DNA from: Caprella mutica
Taxonomy: Eukaryota; Arthropoda; Malacostraca; Amphipoda; Caprellidae
Direction: 5' to 3'
Assembly (NCBI GenBank): GCA_947561585.1
Contig: CANNZV010000914.1
Coordinates: 547,703 to 611,702, forward strand
Length of the DNA: 64,000 nt
Shown: piece after piece, positions 1 to 11,432 of the stretch
Position numbering within the stretch: position 1 is the first letter of the stretch
Layout of the letters: every line of letters starts with the position of its first letter
The notes under the pieces: model-generated
Database searches by the model: none
What the model saw: only the letters and a program-made list of their open reading frames with translations
Told to the model about the DNA's origin: nothing
Position numbers and translations under genes: made by a program

Positions 1-678
1 CCCTAACATGTATTATATATATTATTCAATATGCATCAGCTTCTAAGTTACAAAATTTGATTTTCCTAATTCATTTCGTCAAATTGAATTGTACAGAAAA
101 TATATGCTTTAAATAGTAAAAAAAACAGATTGAAATCCTTATATAAACTTTGAATTAGGTGATAGTTCATCGTATTTATTAATATAATAATTAATTTATA
201 CTATGTATTTTTGTAACAAACATATATTCATTATTTTATAGAACACTTTTATTTATTTATATCATGACATGATATTATCAAACGACATCTAGCAATATTT
301 AAAAAATGCAACATTTCATTCTAAATGGAGATTTGATCATTTCAATTGTTGAAAACTTGTTACTTATGAAACTGATTGAAAAACGAGTTCCTATTTTATT
401 CTTCTGAATTTTTTTAATCGGATGAAAAATATTTAAAATTTTCACTGTTTTTATTATTACCCAAAATAACAATTGGAACATATAAAGACTACGGACTACC
501 ACTTATTCTAAAGTGAATACAATTAAATGTAATTATAAATGTACAATGGTTGGACATAAATTGAAAAACCTTGCAGTTCTTCCGGCGAATCCAGATTGGT
601 GAAGTTCTCGACAAACAGTTTTTTGTGTGGAAACTGTGTTCTGTAGGTGCTTTTTGAGCTCCACAGTGTTCTAAAATC
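1..678. other. AT-rich intergenic sequence, no feature seen
   Basis: I see no coding region with splice sites, no RNA gene and no clear repeat end here. The only longer open frame, on the minus strand at 299-502, has biased low-complexity composition and no recognisable motif. Confidence 0.5.
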
Positions 679-1374
679 TAAGGCCCCTTCACACGAGTCA
701 CTGAGTGACAGTCACTGGAAGAATTCCTTCATCATTTGAGGAGTTACTTCTATTGGCTTTACTACTCAAGAAGGAAGAGACGCTTTCTCTCGCAAAAAAA
801 TGCAAACACACGAGATGTTAACATTAGAGATGGAACGATACCAAAATTTTCACAAATACCGATACCCAGATTTTGACTGATGTCGATACTTTGATTATAT
901 AAATGAGTAAAATAACTTTTAGTTCTGATAAAAATATGGAAAAATAAGAATTAAAATAAATATGATAATGTATATAGCTATATACTGATAATTTTGAATT
1001 CTATAATTTCATCCAAGCAACCAATAAAGAGAAAAGCTATTTGATTACTGCAGGCATCGGGCTTAGCTCACAAAAAGTTGCGTATGAAAGCTATTGTAGA
1101 TATTGTACCCCACAGTCGGTGACGGCATCTTTTAGTGACGGTCACTAGCTACCTCACCCGTCACTGCAAAATGCAGTTTCGCAACTGGGCAACCTATAAG
1201 TGACATCGTTTGAAATTCTATGTCACTTTTACGGGTATATGCATAATAAATTAGATTACGTGCACTCGGTAGAGCGCATACCTTCGCTGCAGCTTATCCG
1301 TTTACTACCAAAATCTGATAAAATGGTACTGGATAGTGACCAATCGTTACACCAAGTTTCATGCAATATGGTTC

Positions 1375-1699
1375 AATACTTTTTGAGTTATTGAGTTATA
1401 AATGACCTTGACCTCTGACCGGATCTCTCCCAAAATTCTACCAGATGGTTCCTGGACATTGTCCAATCGTCCCATCAAATTTCAGACAATTTGGTTGAAA
1501 ACTTTTTGAGTTATTGAGTTATAAATGGCCTTGACCTTGATCTTTGACCCGATCGCTCCCAAAATCTAATAAAATGGTTCCTGTATATTGACCAATCGTC
1601 CCACCAAGTTTCATGCAATATGGTTCAATACTTTTTGAGTTATAAATGTGACCATGACCTTGACCTTTGACCGGGTCGCTCCCAAAAGTCTGCCAAGCA
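1375..1699. repeat. Subrepeats with TGACCTTGACC boxes inside the Harbinger-like element
   Basis: Units of roughly 90-120 bp repeat here. Each has a phrase of the type 'cccaaaatctaataaaatgg', then a statement resembling 'caccaagtttcatgcaatat', then TGAGTTATAAATG and TGACCTTGACCTTTGACC. The array resumes at 7390 after the LTR insertion. Similar units occur at 39780-40270 on the other strand, and one partial unit lies at 20185-20310. TGACCTTGA is the reverse complement of TCAAGGTCA, a known binding sequence for FTZ-F1/ERR-type nuclear receptors; any function here is inference. Confidence 0.75.
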
Positions 1700-2284
1700 T
1701 GATATGATCACTTCTTGGGTTTGAGAATTGACACTAGACTTTCAAATTTTAATGGGAATATATGTGAAATTATCCCTTCAGAACCAATTGTTTATTCTTT
1801 ATTTCCATAATTCAGTAACTGATCTAATTAATGTCTATCAACTACACAGGAAATGAAAGCGGTTAATGACCGGTTCAATTTTATTATAGGCACAAATATA
1901 AAATTACACAGTTTGGCAAATATGGACTTATTGCAGATAATCAAAAAGAGGGTAAAATGTAGAGCGTGGTTGTTAACCCCACAAAGTCTAGAGCCAATCT
2001 AACAGAGGACCAAACTATACAGGAAAGCATCAGATTTAGGCTTATTTTCGTATTGGACTACAAACAGCTCATTATATACCTAGGCCTTATATTCAATAAT
2101 AATCCTACGGATACAATAAGAATGTCTTACGGTGGTATTTTAACGGACTTTTAGGGTAAGGGGTAAAAGAGAGGATGTAAGCAATTAACATCATTCGATA
2201 CTTTTGAGAAAGAAACAATGTTATTTCAAGAGTTATTGAAATATATAGGTATAGCTATTCTTATTGAAATTACAGTTCATAACA
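1700..2284 (-). repeat. 3' LTR of the LTR retroelement (intact copy)
   Basis: This 585-bp copy is uninterrupted. The dinucleotide TA at 2075-2076 is the equivalent of the mariner target in the other LTR, so this copy shows the pre-insertion state. Confidence 0.8.
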
Positions 2285-2298
2285 TATTCCCCTCACCT
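2285..2298 (-). other. Polypurine tract of the LTR retroelement
   Basis: In minus sense the bases next to the 3' LTR read AGGTGAGGGGAATA. This is a purine-rich run in the position expected for plus-strand priming. It fixes the element's orientation. Confidence 0.6.
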
Positions 2299-5200
2299 GA
2301 TGAAAAATGCAAAATGCCCTCATTTTAAATGTTAAGTAATAAGATGGCTCGGTATTCAGGTATGTGCAATATATTCCATTTGCTCGATAGTGTACCATTA
2401 TTGCGGTATATCACTTCGGCATTATTTATAAATATACAAAAGCAAACCATGTTTGGGGGACATAAATATTCCCATTCCTAACGTAGATTAATTATCGTAT
2501 AATCACCCATATTGAAAGGACCGTTCCCGAGAACAACTTTGCAAACTTCAAATGGAATCTACAGCTTGCCGACACTTCCGCAGTATTCGGATAGTACACT
2601 TATTTCAATTATCATTATCATTATTAGTTGCGGTAAAAATAGATCCGCCATACGACATGACTCCTTTTCAAATAATTACAAATCATCGAGTCTAACTGTC
2701 TAGTACTGGAAATGCAATTCATACCAACCGTATTTAAGGCTCATCAGATATTAACTGGGGCTTTTATAAAATTATTAAAACGGGAATATTTCGGGTATAT
2801 GCTGAACTAAAATCACTATCAACAGAATATTCTAATATCAATTTCATTTTAAATTCTTATAAGTCCATACCAGTATTCATCAACATTAAATATAATTCAA
2901 CGGTAATACCGGATGCAATACGTGTGGTATCACATGTTTGCAAATGGTAATTAGATAAACCAACATTATCATACTAAAAAATATAACAATGGATTTTACC
3001 ACAATTTTTTCTCCTAACAACCAATATATTTTCTTTCACAACGTTACAAATAACGGTAAATTCAACAACCTGTTGCTAAGATTAATATTACATAATATTA
3101 AATATTCTCTAGTCAACATTAAATATTCAATGGACCCTTTTACGGAATACAAATATTAACATAATATTGAGTGCCGTAATTTTACACTTTTTTTATACAT
3201 TTTCTTTTTCCTAAACTATTGTTACATAAAAATATTTCTATTTACTTATAATATTATTAGAGAATATTTATCAATCAAATATCGTATTGAGAAACTATGA
3301 AAATTTCGTAATCAATAAAATTTCATCCTATTTATTACAATACATTAATAATTTCAATTGATTCAAATCTGTAGGCGAGGTGAAAACTCACAACTAATAA
3401 TTTAATTAGTTTTATGATTTTAATTATTCGATTTTGTGCCATTCAAATTTTGTGAGAAACTCTTTCCATACAGTTTGAACTGAAAATTTTATAGTATTTT
3501 ATGATTTAAACATGACATATGTTATACAGATAAATAGTTTCGGAACCTGAAATTTTCCATCAATTTTCCACATGTTCAAATTCTACTTTAGTATGAGTTG
3601 TTTATTTTATTGGGCAAATTATCGCGGTAAAACAGGGCGAGGTAAAATTAACGTGACTGGTAAATCATTTTACTGTAAGTCACATATGCGTTATTTCCCT
3701 ACCTAAGATTTTATGATCATAAGCATTAACTTGTCAACTCTTAGGAAAACCATTGGATAATTACCAAGGACGGTTACATCCTCTATGATATAACAAGAAG
3801 CGATCGATAATTATTTTAATTATTTACAATTTAACGCAGAGTTATCATACGGTCTTTACACTTTAGGTAAATTTGGAACCGATATATGTAACAATTATTT
3901 AATTACAAGCCCTTTTCATTCTTCAAGTTCGATTATTCATCATTTGCCCGAATATAAACTTACATACGATATTAGAAAATGCAGAATTTAAAATCAGTCA
4001 ATGTTTACCAAATAAAGATTCCTAAATTAACCACATGAAAATAAATAAATAAATAAGGATAAAAGACATGATAAAATAATGGATATGAAATAAATAGTCA
4101 CATAAAAAAATCAGAATAACGTACAGATGACAATACATTAAATGTAATATACCAAAATTATTTATAATGAATTCTCAAAATTATTCTATTGTAAATAAGT
4201 TGCTTAAAATAAAATGATCATATTCCTAAAAATGTTATAGTTAATATGAATTTCAATCAATTTCGAAATGACGGTATCAGTAATTAGATTTCGCGTAATC
4301 TATTAAAGATATCGAAAAAATTGAATTAGAAAGAAAACTTCAACTAATGGCCATGTCCTACTCAATTAAAAATGATTATCTATGATGCGCATATCTAAGG
4401 TAATCTAATATAAAATTCCTATTTAAATTGTTCTTTAATCCTATTGATTTTCAAACTTTTTCTATTTTTTTTTTCGAAGTTCACTTCACATTATTAGGCA
4501 ATCGTACCAATGGTTCTTGTGGTTCTTCATGGTGTTGGAACTCTTAACTGTGAACCACACAGTTTTGAACAGGGCCAGCAACCACATGGTGAAATGGGAA
4601 CACAGCACTCTAAGTAGCCTGTAGTAGAACCAGCACAGACGCCAGATGTCTGCCTTTCAATGGGATGAAGCCTGATTTGGGACATCTCGCATGGAGTTCG
4701 GGTGTAGACTGGTGAAAACGACGAAGCAGAGTGGGAAACGCAGAACTCTCTAATGCGTAAATGGGGACAATGTAGATTGGGAAACCATAAATGGGGAAAA
4801 TATAGATGAATGTCCGGTGACTTAGCAATGAATTAAAGGAGTGATGGTAAATGAACGTTGATATGAGAAATGAAATCGAGAAACTGATTTCGATAAAACG
4901 TTTGGATTGAATTCAATAAACTGATGTTGAAGAGCCGTGAAATTGAATTGCCAGAAATGTGAAGTTGAGTTCACGAAACACAATATCGAAGAATTGTCAC
5001 ATTTTCGTCCAGGAGATTTCAGTGCATTAAATCACTAATGATGCGGTAGAAAACGAAGACTGTTGTTACCGACGTCACAATTTTCGAAAAGTGACGCGCA
5101 CAAGAAGCGAGGGAATCACACATTTGAAAAGACGCGCTAGGAGAAAACAAAAAGTCTGTTGTCTCTGACGTCGAATATCGAAACACTTTCTGTTGATAGC

Positions 5201-5565
5201 TCATGCAATGACTGAATAATCGAATCACAGTGAAGAAAATGTAGAAGTCAATTCCCACTTCATAACTGTAGAATTCATTCCATACAATTATCAATCACAT
5301 GGGGAAACAGAGTACCATCCGCAGATGTACGATAGTTCCATATACTATCGGGCAGACGTAGACACTGGTTACAAGTATCATTGATTCACTGAATCATTCT
5401 TACAGTGATTCAGTCACACCGGGTTGTGTTAGGTTACACACTATCACTGGGGTATTCGTATTGGTAGCGTGGTACAGGCGGCCAGAGTACTATCGGTTGG
5501 AGCGTGGGCACCCGAAATGTATAATGTATTAATCACAAAATATCATTTCTAATTTAATACGTATT
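2299..5565 (-). other. Interior of the LTR retroelement, no coding capacity recognised
   Basis: About 3.3 kb of AT-rich sequence with stops in all frames. The longest minus-strand frames (4828-4610 and 5294-5019) are under 95 codons and show no zinc knuckle, DTG/DSG protease or YxDD motif. The segment 4490-5570 is richer in GC than the rest and may be the remnant of a leader or captured sequence; I cannot identify it. Confidence 0.5.
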
Positions 5566-5581
5566 CCAGCGCTTGCCACCA
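5566..5581 (-). other. Putative tRNA primer-binding site
   Basis: Read on the minus strand, TGGTGGCAAGCGCTGG starts 2 nt after the 5' LTR. It begins with TGG, the complement of a tRNA CCA end. I have not matched it to a specific tRNA. Confidence 0.5.
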
Positions 5582-5960
5582 AATGTTATGATCACTTCTT
5601 GGGTTTGAGAATTGACACTAGACTTTCAAAATTTTAATGGTAATATATGTGAAATTATCCCTTCAGAACCAATTGTTTATTCTTTATTTCCATAATTCAG
5701 TAACTGATCTAATTAATGTCTATCAACTACACAGGAAATGAAAGCGGTTAATGACCGGTTCAATTTTATTATAGGCACAAATATAAAAATACACAGTTTG
5801 GCAAATATGGACTTATTGCGGATAATCAAAAAGAGGGTAAAATGTAGAGCGTGGTTGTTAACCCCACAAAGTCTAGAGCCAATCTAACAGAGGACCAAAC
5901 TATCCAGGAAAGCATCAGATTTAGGCTTATTTTTGAATCGACTACAAACAGCTCATTATA

Positions 5961-7179
5961 CAGGGTGGGGCGTAAGTTTGGAAGCAAATGAAAGTGCATA
6001 TTATAATCCAACGAAAAATATATTTAATAATTTACAGTTATGTATTATTACATAAGGGTTTTAAGAATTCAAAAATCATAAATTTATTCAAAATGCCCCC
6101 CCCCCCTTGTTTTTAATAACAGCCTCAAATCTCCTCCGAACTCCTCCTACTGCGGCACGCAACTATTCTTGTGAAATTTCCTTCCAAGATCTCTGGAGCG
6201 AACGTTTTAAATCATCTACACTGCGATGGAATTTACCACAGGCCTTTGATTCAAGAATGGACCATACCGAAAAGTCCATAGGATTAACATCTGGGGAGCA
6301 GGGAGGCCACATTTCTTTGGACCAAAACCGTGGAATATGGTCATGGCACCTGTTTTGAGTGACATTTGCAGTATGTGAAGTCGCACCGTCTTGCTGAAAT
6401 GTCCATAGAGTGTCATTACCGAAGTGATCCTTAGCTGACTCCAACATTGGCGTCAAAATATTCTCAATATAACATTTAGCATTGATTTTGGCGCCTTGTT
6501 CCACAAAAATTAAAGAAGATCTCCAAGTTTCTGAAACGGCGGCCCAGACCATTACTGAAGCAGGTTTCATGGTTCTGTGGACAGTTTTTTGGTTGTATGG
6601 GATGTCTTTTGCACTTTTACCAATTATTCTGTCATTCCTCCGGTTGTGAGCCATTTCCACTGTGAAATTTTTTTCGTCAGACCAAACAATTTCAGTCTCT
6701 TTTGGAGGGTGAAAGAAGACATCTATAGGTCTTCTTTGACAACTCTTCTCAATGTTCTGGGACTCACATTAGCTGTTTTGGCTAACAATCGTATTGACCT
6801 TATCGGGTTCCTCCTGATCTTCTCTCGGGCACATTTTATCAGTTGTTTGGTGCGTTGTGAGCGTGGTCTACCACTTCTTGGACGATCACTCAAGTCTCCT
6901 CTCTCATTAAAACGCTTCACACACTTCCAAACAGTCGATCTCGCTATTGAGAGAGTCTTTGAAATGACGGAATCTGACTTCCCGGCACGGTGTAGAGCAA
7001 TAATGGCTTCTCTTTTGTTTGACATTTTTGAATTGACTAAATTTTTGTAAAAAATAACACTGCCACGTCATAATGTAGTGTCTCTACTATAGTTCAAACT
7101 CTATCACCTACTTAGGAACTTATTTTTAAGAATTATATTAATGTTTGAAAAATTGCTTCCAAACTTAAGCCCCACCCTG
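5961..7179 (-). mobile_element. Tc1/mariner element, DD37D type, inserted in an LTR
   Basis: The inverted termini read CAGGGTGGGGCGTAAGTTTG on the left and CAGGGTGGGGCTTAAGTTTG on the right (reverse complemented). They are flanked by TA at 5959-5960 and 7180-7181. The uninterrupted LTR copy has a single TA at the same place (2075-2076), which proves both the boundaries and the target duplication. The element is 1219 bp, near the usual length for the superfamily, and carries one broken transposase gene on the minus strand. A run of ten C residues lies near the left end (about 6095-6106). Confidence 0.92.
6163..7025 (-). pseudogene. Broken mariner (DD37D) transposase
   Basis: The product would bind the terminal repeats and cut and join DNA at TA sites. 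The first segment (7025-6723, 100 codons) begins MSNKREAIIALHRAGKSD and holds two helix-turn-helix units, ending in SPRTLRRVVKEDL. The catalytic part (about 6717-6163) follows in another frame. It has WSDEKNF with the first aspartate, FQQDGATSHTA with the second, and SPDVNPMDFSVW with the third. There are 37 residues between the second and third aspartates, as in the DD37D (maT-like) group. Between VVKEDL and the FFHPPKE stretch a frameshift occurs and some tens of residues usual in the family appear to be missing. All three catalytic aspartates are present, but the reading frame is broken, so this copy is probably inactive. Confidence 0.9.
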
Positions 7180-7597
7180 TATACCTAGGCCTTATATTCA
7201 ATAATATTCCTACGGATACAATAAGAATGTCTTATGATGGTATTTTAACGGACTTTTAGGGTAAGGGTTAAAAGAGAGAATGTAAGTAATTAACATCATT
7301 CGATACTTTTGAAAAAGAAACAATGTTATTTCAAGAGTTATTGAAATATATAGGTATAGCTATTCTTATTGAAATTATAGTTCATAACAAGCAGATCACT
7401 GGACATTGGCGAATCGTTTCACCAAATTTCAGGCAATTTGGTTGAATGCTTTTTCAGTTATGCGAATAATAAGATGATAAATAAATAAATGCCGTCCATA
7501 ATAAAACCTTCCCGCATTCTGTGAAGGTAATGATGGCGGGTAACTAGTGACCGTCACCATTAACGGTTACTGAGTGACTCGTGTGAAAGGGGCCTAA

Positions 7598-8726
7598 GAA
7601 GCCGTGACAATTCGATGTATATAGAGTCCGACGGTATCTCTAAGACGACTTCGAATATAGGTCAGATTTGTTCTTTGCTGAGGACTTTTTTCTTCTCTAA
7701 CAGTAGGGAGTAAGATTAAGTTGTAATCTTAGAGGCTATTTTAACCCAGTAAATAAATAGTTAAAAAGTATACTAAGTTTCGAATTCAAGTTTTCAAGTT
7801 GTTCCAGTCTTCAGAAACGATGTAAATAAACAAATGACGTCACATAAGGAATTGAAAAAATGAGAATTGTATAGGTGCGGCAAAATAATAGATAGAATAT
7901 GTCAATAAACAATATGTTTGGTTAGCTTCCAGTACCTAGATAACTTTTATATATTAAAGTACGTTGTATAAAATACATCCATGTTAAAACAGTTGAGTTA
8001 TAATCAACATTAACTCTATAATGTACATGGAATACTTGCGTGCCATGTGATATTTTCTTTAAGTATTCCATCTGTGTCTGGTTATGGATGGTATAATGCA
8101 GTAATTTCCATAGTAATGTTTAATATAATACTGTATTGAATGTATTCTATAAAGTTTTTATGGATATTTCTTCATATATATTGAATAATTCGCTTGAAAA
8201 GTTGAAAACTTGCCTATGCAACCTACCAACAGTAACCACTAACCAGGCTTAGTGGCTGGCTACTTTAAGGTTTTTACTTTACCTACGGCTAATGGGCTAC
8301 ACATTCTACATTATTGTTATTGTGGGCTGTCAGGCTGAGTACATTAGACTTTCTCAAATTACAATTAGCTATGCAATGTATGACAGTAAGTCACACTGTC
8401 ACAGTATGAGTATAGGCCACTCTGGAAAATACCTTAGGCTAACAGGTGAATTTTAGAGGCTAAATGCAACGGATTATACAGTTCCCATTAATTTATTACT
8501 GTATTTTAATGTTTGCTAAACTCCAACAGAGTCAGTGATTAATGATTAATCCATCAGAAAAGACCATTTTTTTTCCAGAATCCAGAGTAGAGCATAGCTG
8601 CATAGGATGATAGGTACTAGCATAGTCTTCATAGATAGCCAATAGTCTAACCTCTTAGCCATAACTTCATGTCCCACTCTGTATAATGTGTCTCCTGACT
8701 CCTGTCACCCTGTGTGCTGCCACAGC
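7598..8726. other. AT-rich sequence without a recognised gene
   Basis: No splice-bounded frame, RNA gene or clear repeat was recognised in this 1.1 kb. Confidence 0.4.
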
Positions 8727-9177
8727 ACTGAGCAGCAGATTTAGAATCTCATGCAGCTAAATTAATGGTTACATAGGAATTAATTCAAGATTTCCTGCAG
8801 TCTGCAGAGATTTCTAAAATTAGGCTCATATTTATTGCTCAGTAAAATACTTGTAGTAAATATAGGTGGAAATTAAGGATTGTTCACACATAAAATGTTA
8901 AAAATGTCCCATATTCTGCAGAGTTTTGGATAAATGTTCCATATTCTGCAGTCTTCTTCTAACACCCAGACTGCAGAATATGGAACATTTTTCCAAGACT
9001 CTGCCACAAATATGAGCCCAATTTTAGAAATTGTAGATCTCTGATTCTCTGCAGACTGCAGAAAATCTTGAATTAATTCCTATGTTACCATTAATTTAGC
9101 TGCAGGAGATTTAGAGTCAATTCCTGTGTAACCATTAATTCAGCTGCGGGAGATTCTGAATCTGCTATTGACTCAGT
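8727..9177. repeat. Long inverted repeat (foldback-like), about 450 bp
   Basis: The left arm starts ACTGAGCAGCAGATTTAGAA and the right arm ends with its imperfect complement, AATCTGCTATTGACTCAGT. Inner landmarks are mirrored: CTGCAGTCTGCAGA on the left pairs with TCTGCAGACTGCAG on the right, and GGAACATTT/ATATTCTGCAG boxes surround the centre at about 8955. The right arm has an extra internal duplication (9095-9155). It could be a MITE or a palindromic derivative; no flanking duplication was established. Confidence 0.7.
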
Positions 9178-9262
9178 AGGGTCACGCGGGTAAATTGCGG
9201 CACACTGACTAACTGCGGCCTCTTACAACAGAAACATCATACATTCAAAACATACGTTTAAA
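9177..9262. repeat. Solitary end of the TAGGGTCACGC MITE family
   Basis: TAGGGTCACGCGGGTAAATT and the following GGCCTCTTACAACAGAAAC match the ends of the complete MITE at 55508-55721. Only one end is present here, directly abutting the inverted repeat at 8727-9177, so it is a truncated copy. Confidence 0.65.
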
Positions 9263-10424
9263 CTCTGCGTTGAAGGTTTTTTCAGTTTTCAAGCTTTCGA
9301 ATAGAAGATTTCTATTCATCATCAGGATTAGGGAGGAAAACCTGGAACTGACAATGAATTTAATGACCAATTGTTGTATGTTGGATACCGTCTTTCTATT
9401 TAAGCTTTATATCCTATATTTTATTAATATTAATTAATCAATTAAATATTAAAATATGGGACAGAAATTAGAGATTTTTGTTACTACCTATAGCTATTGC
9501 TGACTACATTAATTCTCTAGAATAATTCTACTTTCCAAATATCTGTAACAAAAGCAAATGTGTTTATTGTTCTAAAGTATCTCCTTGTTTCTATGCATGT
9601 CCTCTATCTGGTGTATGAATTAACTTACTAAGGGAGCTGGCGCTACTTTTTTTTAAGTTTAGGTGTGAGTTAAATCAATTATGACATAGTGTGTTAAAGC
9701 GTGCGCGGAAAAATGCCACTGGGAAAATTGCCACTGTGGGAAAATTGCCACTGGGAATATTGCCACTGGGAAGATTGCCACTGAGGAAAATTGCCACTGT
9801 AGAAAATTGCCACTATAAAATATATCAATAATATATTAACAAACTAAAAAAATATCTTACTCTATAAAAAAATACCGAACTGAATACAAAAGTATTCGAA
9901 TTTTATGTAAAGAAAATGTTCACTGTGCGTTCATCTTTCATTGGCATGTTAAAAAACTATTCAACCATGGAACGATCAATGAGCCTGAGAGGCACATTTT
10001 GGTTTGAAATATTTAGGCATAATTTAATAATTAATTTATTTGAGTTACTGAAATTCTTTGACTTTTATTGTTTAAGACGTAACTATTTATTGTGAAACTG
10101 ATGCAACATGTTTTGTTGTTTATAGTGAAATTAATGTAGCAAGATTATATTTATTAATGAAATATAATGCAACAAAGTTTTATTTATTATTGAAACTAAT
10201 GCAATATGTTTCTTTTCTATTAAGCGTTTTTTATCATTTATAATCATACACACTTTGCAACACAATCGCAACACCACTAACAGATATTGTATCAACTATT
10301 TTTTGCTAAACGTAAATTTAGCAATTTGTTTAATGTTTATTGATTAATTATAAAGAAAAACTCCCACCTTTACTTGTTTACTTCCTTTTAGTAAGATTTT
10401 ATTACTAATTTAGTAAGGCTTTAA

Positions 10425-10690
10425 CGTCTGATTCGGAACAAAAGGCCATATCGCCGACTCCAAAAGGAAATTAAGGTCAAGGGACTGGAAGAAGCAGTCA
10501 GAAAGAAAAGTGGCTCCATGAACAAAGTCACCTACCACCGTCGGTGACAAAGTTCATGAATGCAGAAAAGCTACTCCGTGAATGCAGTTACTTACCAAAG
10601 AATGTGACGAAAAGGGACTCAAGCACCGGTGACTGCACTCATGGATAAAAGAGGAAAATGAAGAACTGATAGTAAAGGAAGACTACGAGT
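10425..10690 (+). repeat. Copy of a dispersed ~250-bp repeat family
   Basis: Shared landmarks are TAACGTCTG, AAAGGCCATATCG, GAAGCAGTCAGAAA, GCAGAAAAGCTACTCCGTGA and GGAAAATGAAGA. Other copies lie at 42087-42310 (minus), 42545-42800 (plus) and 58880-59010 (minus, partial); a short fragment is at 48360-48420. The sequence has no obvious terminal repeats, so the class is unknown. Confidence 0.7.
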
Positions 10691-10814
10691 CAACCTAACA
10701 GAGAAATCACGGGAATTACCCGTCATAATTAAAATTCAGTTTCTACGAAACAAATCTAATATTACTATATCGTTAGACGTGCATTTTAAATTTGCTACAC
10801 AAAACAGTTTTGTG

Positions 10815-10883
10815 TAACTAACCTTTATACTCCTGTTTAACTAACCTTTATACTCCTGTTTAACTAACCTTTATACTCCTGTT
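10815..10883. repeat. 23-bp tandem repeat, three copies
   Basis: TAACTAACCTTTATACTCCT plus GTT is repeated three times without change. Confidence 0.9.
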
Positions 10884-11432
10884 TTCCAACATAACGCTGA
10901 GAGAAAAAACATATTACTAATTAGAAGTCATTTGTCAAAGTGATTAAAAACAGCTTGATTTATTCCAAAGTTATAAGCAGTTTAATTCGAGATTCCTCTT
11001 TTGTTGTTCATACTGTATACAAGACTAAACATTATAAAGATACTATGTATATTTCAGTGCACTTGTGAAAGAGAGAAAATAACTTGACGACAAACTAATA
11101 GAGTAGAGAACCTTTAAATGGTTTACTTTTCAAGGAACAATTAAACACATTAAGCTAAGAATAAATTGCGTATCAGCACACTCACACCCACCGACGGTAG
11201 AATTCACTAAGATCGTATAACTCGTCAAAATGAGATGTACACATTGTAAAATTATTATGTTTTAAATTCTGATCAACATTGCATTCAGTACCTATGATTT
11301 TTGTGATTTTCTAAAGAAAAATCTGTATGAATTTATATATGTACAGTGGCAATTTTCCTCAGTGGCAATTTTCCCAGTGGCAGTTTTCCGGTGGCAAACT
11401 TCCCAGTGGCAATTTTCCTAGCACCTTCATTC

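Larger units (their letters stand above)
1700..7389 (-). mobile_element. Non-coding LTR retroelement (LARD/TRIM-like), minus orientation
   Basis: Two direct repeats of about 585 bp, 1700-2284 and 5584-7389 (the second split by a mariner insertion), both begin TG and end CA. By eye they differ at about 18 positions, about 97 % identity. The element is bordered by a 4-bp duplication AGCA (1696-1699 and 7390-7393). Orientation is minus because a purine tract (GGTGAGGGGAATA in minus sense) abuts the left LTR, and a primer-binding-like TGGTGGCAAGCGCTGG lies 2 nt inside the right LTR. The 3.3 kb interior has no gag, protease, reverse transcriptase or integrase that I can recognise in any frame, so mobilisation must have depended on another element. 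Related sequence at 39840-39860 (reverse orientation) reads straight through the insertion point. Confidence 0.8.
5584..7389 (-). repeat. 5' LTR of the LTR retroelement, split by a mariner
   Basis: Segments 5584-5958 and 7182-7389 align with the intact LTR at 1700-2284. The mariner at 5961-7179 sits between them with its TA duplication. The left terminus is TGTTATGATC and the right terminus TTCATAACA. Confidence 0.8.
682..7594. mobile_element. PIF/Harbinger-like TIR element, outermost layer of a three-level nest
   Basis: The left end reads GGCCCCTTCACACGAGTCAC. The reverse complement of the right end reads GGCCCCTTTCACACGAGTCA, so the termini match apart from one inserted T. Both ends are bordered by TAA (679-681 and 7595-7597), the 3-bp TWA target duplication typical of PIF/Harbinger elements. 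Without the LTR retroelement at 1700-7389 the element would be about 1.2 kb and non-coding, so it is a non-autonomous member. A second, partial relative with the same internal sequence lies at 39690-40300 in the opposite orientation. Family assignment rests on termini and TSD only. Confidence 0.7.
9707..11418. mobile_element. Foldback-like element with GGAAAATTGCCACT phrase arrays at both ends
   Basis: The left end (9707-9806) has six to seven imperfect copies of a 14-16 bp phrase, GGGAAAATTGCCACT. The right end (11345-11418) has five copies in the opposite orientation, CAGTGGCAATTTTCC. An inverted pair of short tandem arrays with unrelated sequence between them is the architecture of foldback elements, some of which are related to Mutator-like transposons. 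The interior has no recognised transposase. The right edge cuts off the DUF4817-type relic that follows. Target duplication was not found. Confidence 0.55.

Noticed and set aside
9285..9345. Motif AAGCTTTCGAATAGAAGATTTC and the similar GCAACGTTTCGATAAATTAC at 62718
   Set aside because: They resemble sequence seen near the ends of some reverse-transcriptase elements, but no reverse transcriptase or boundary accompanies either, so I do not call an element.
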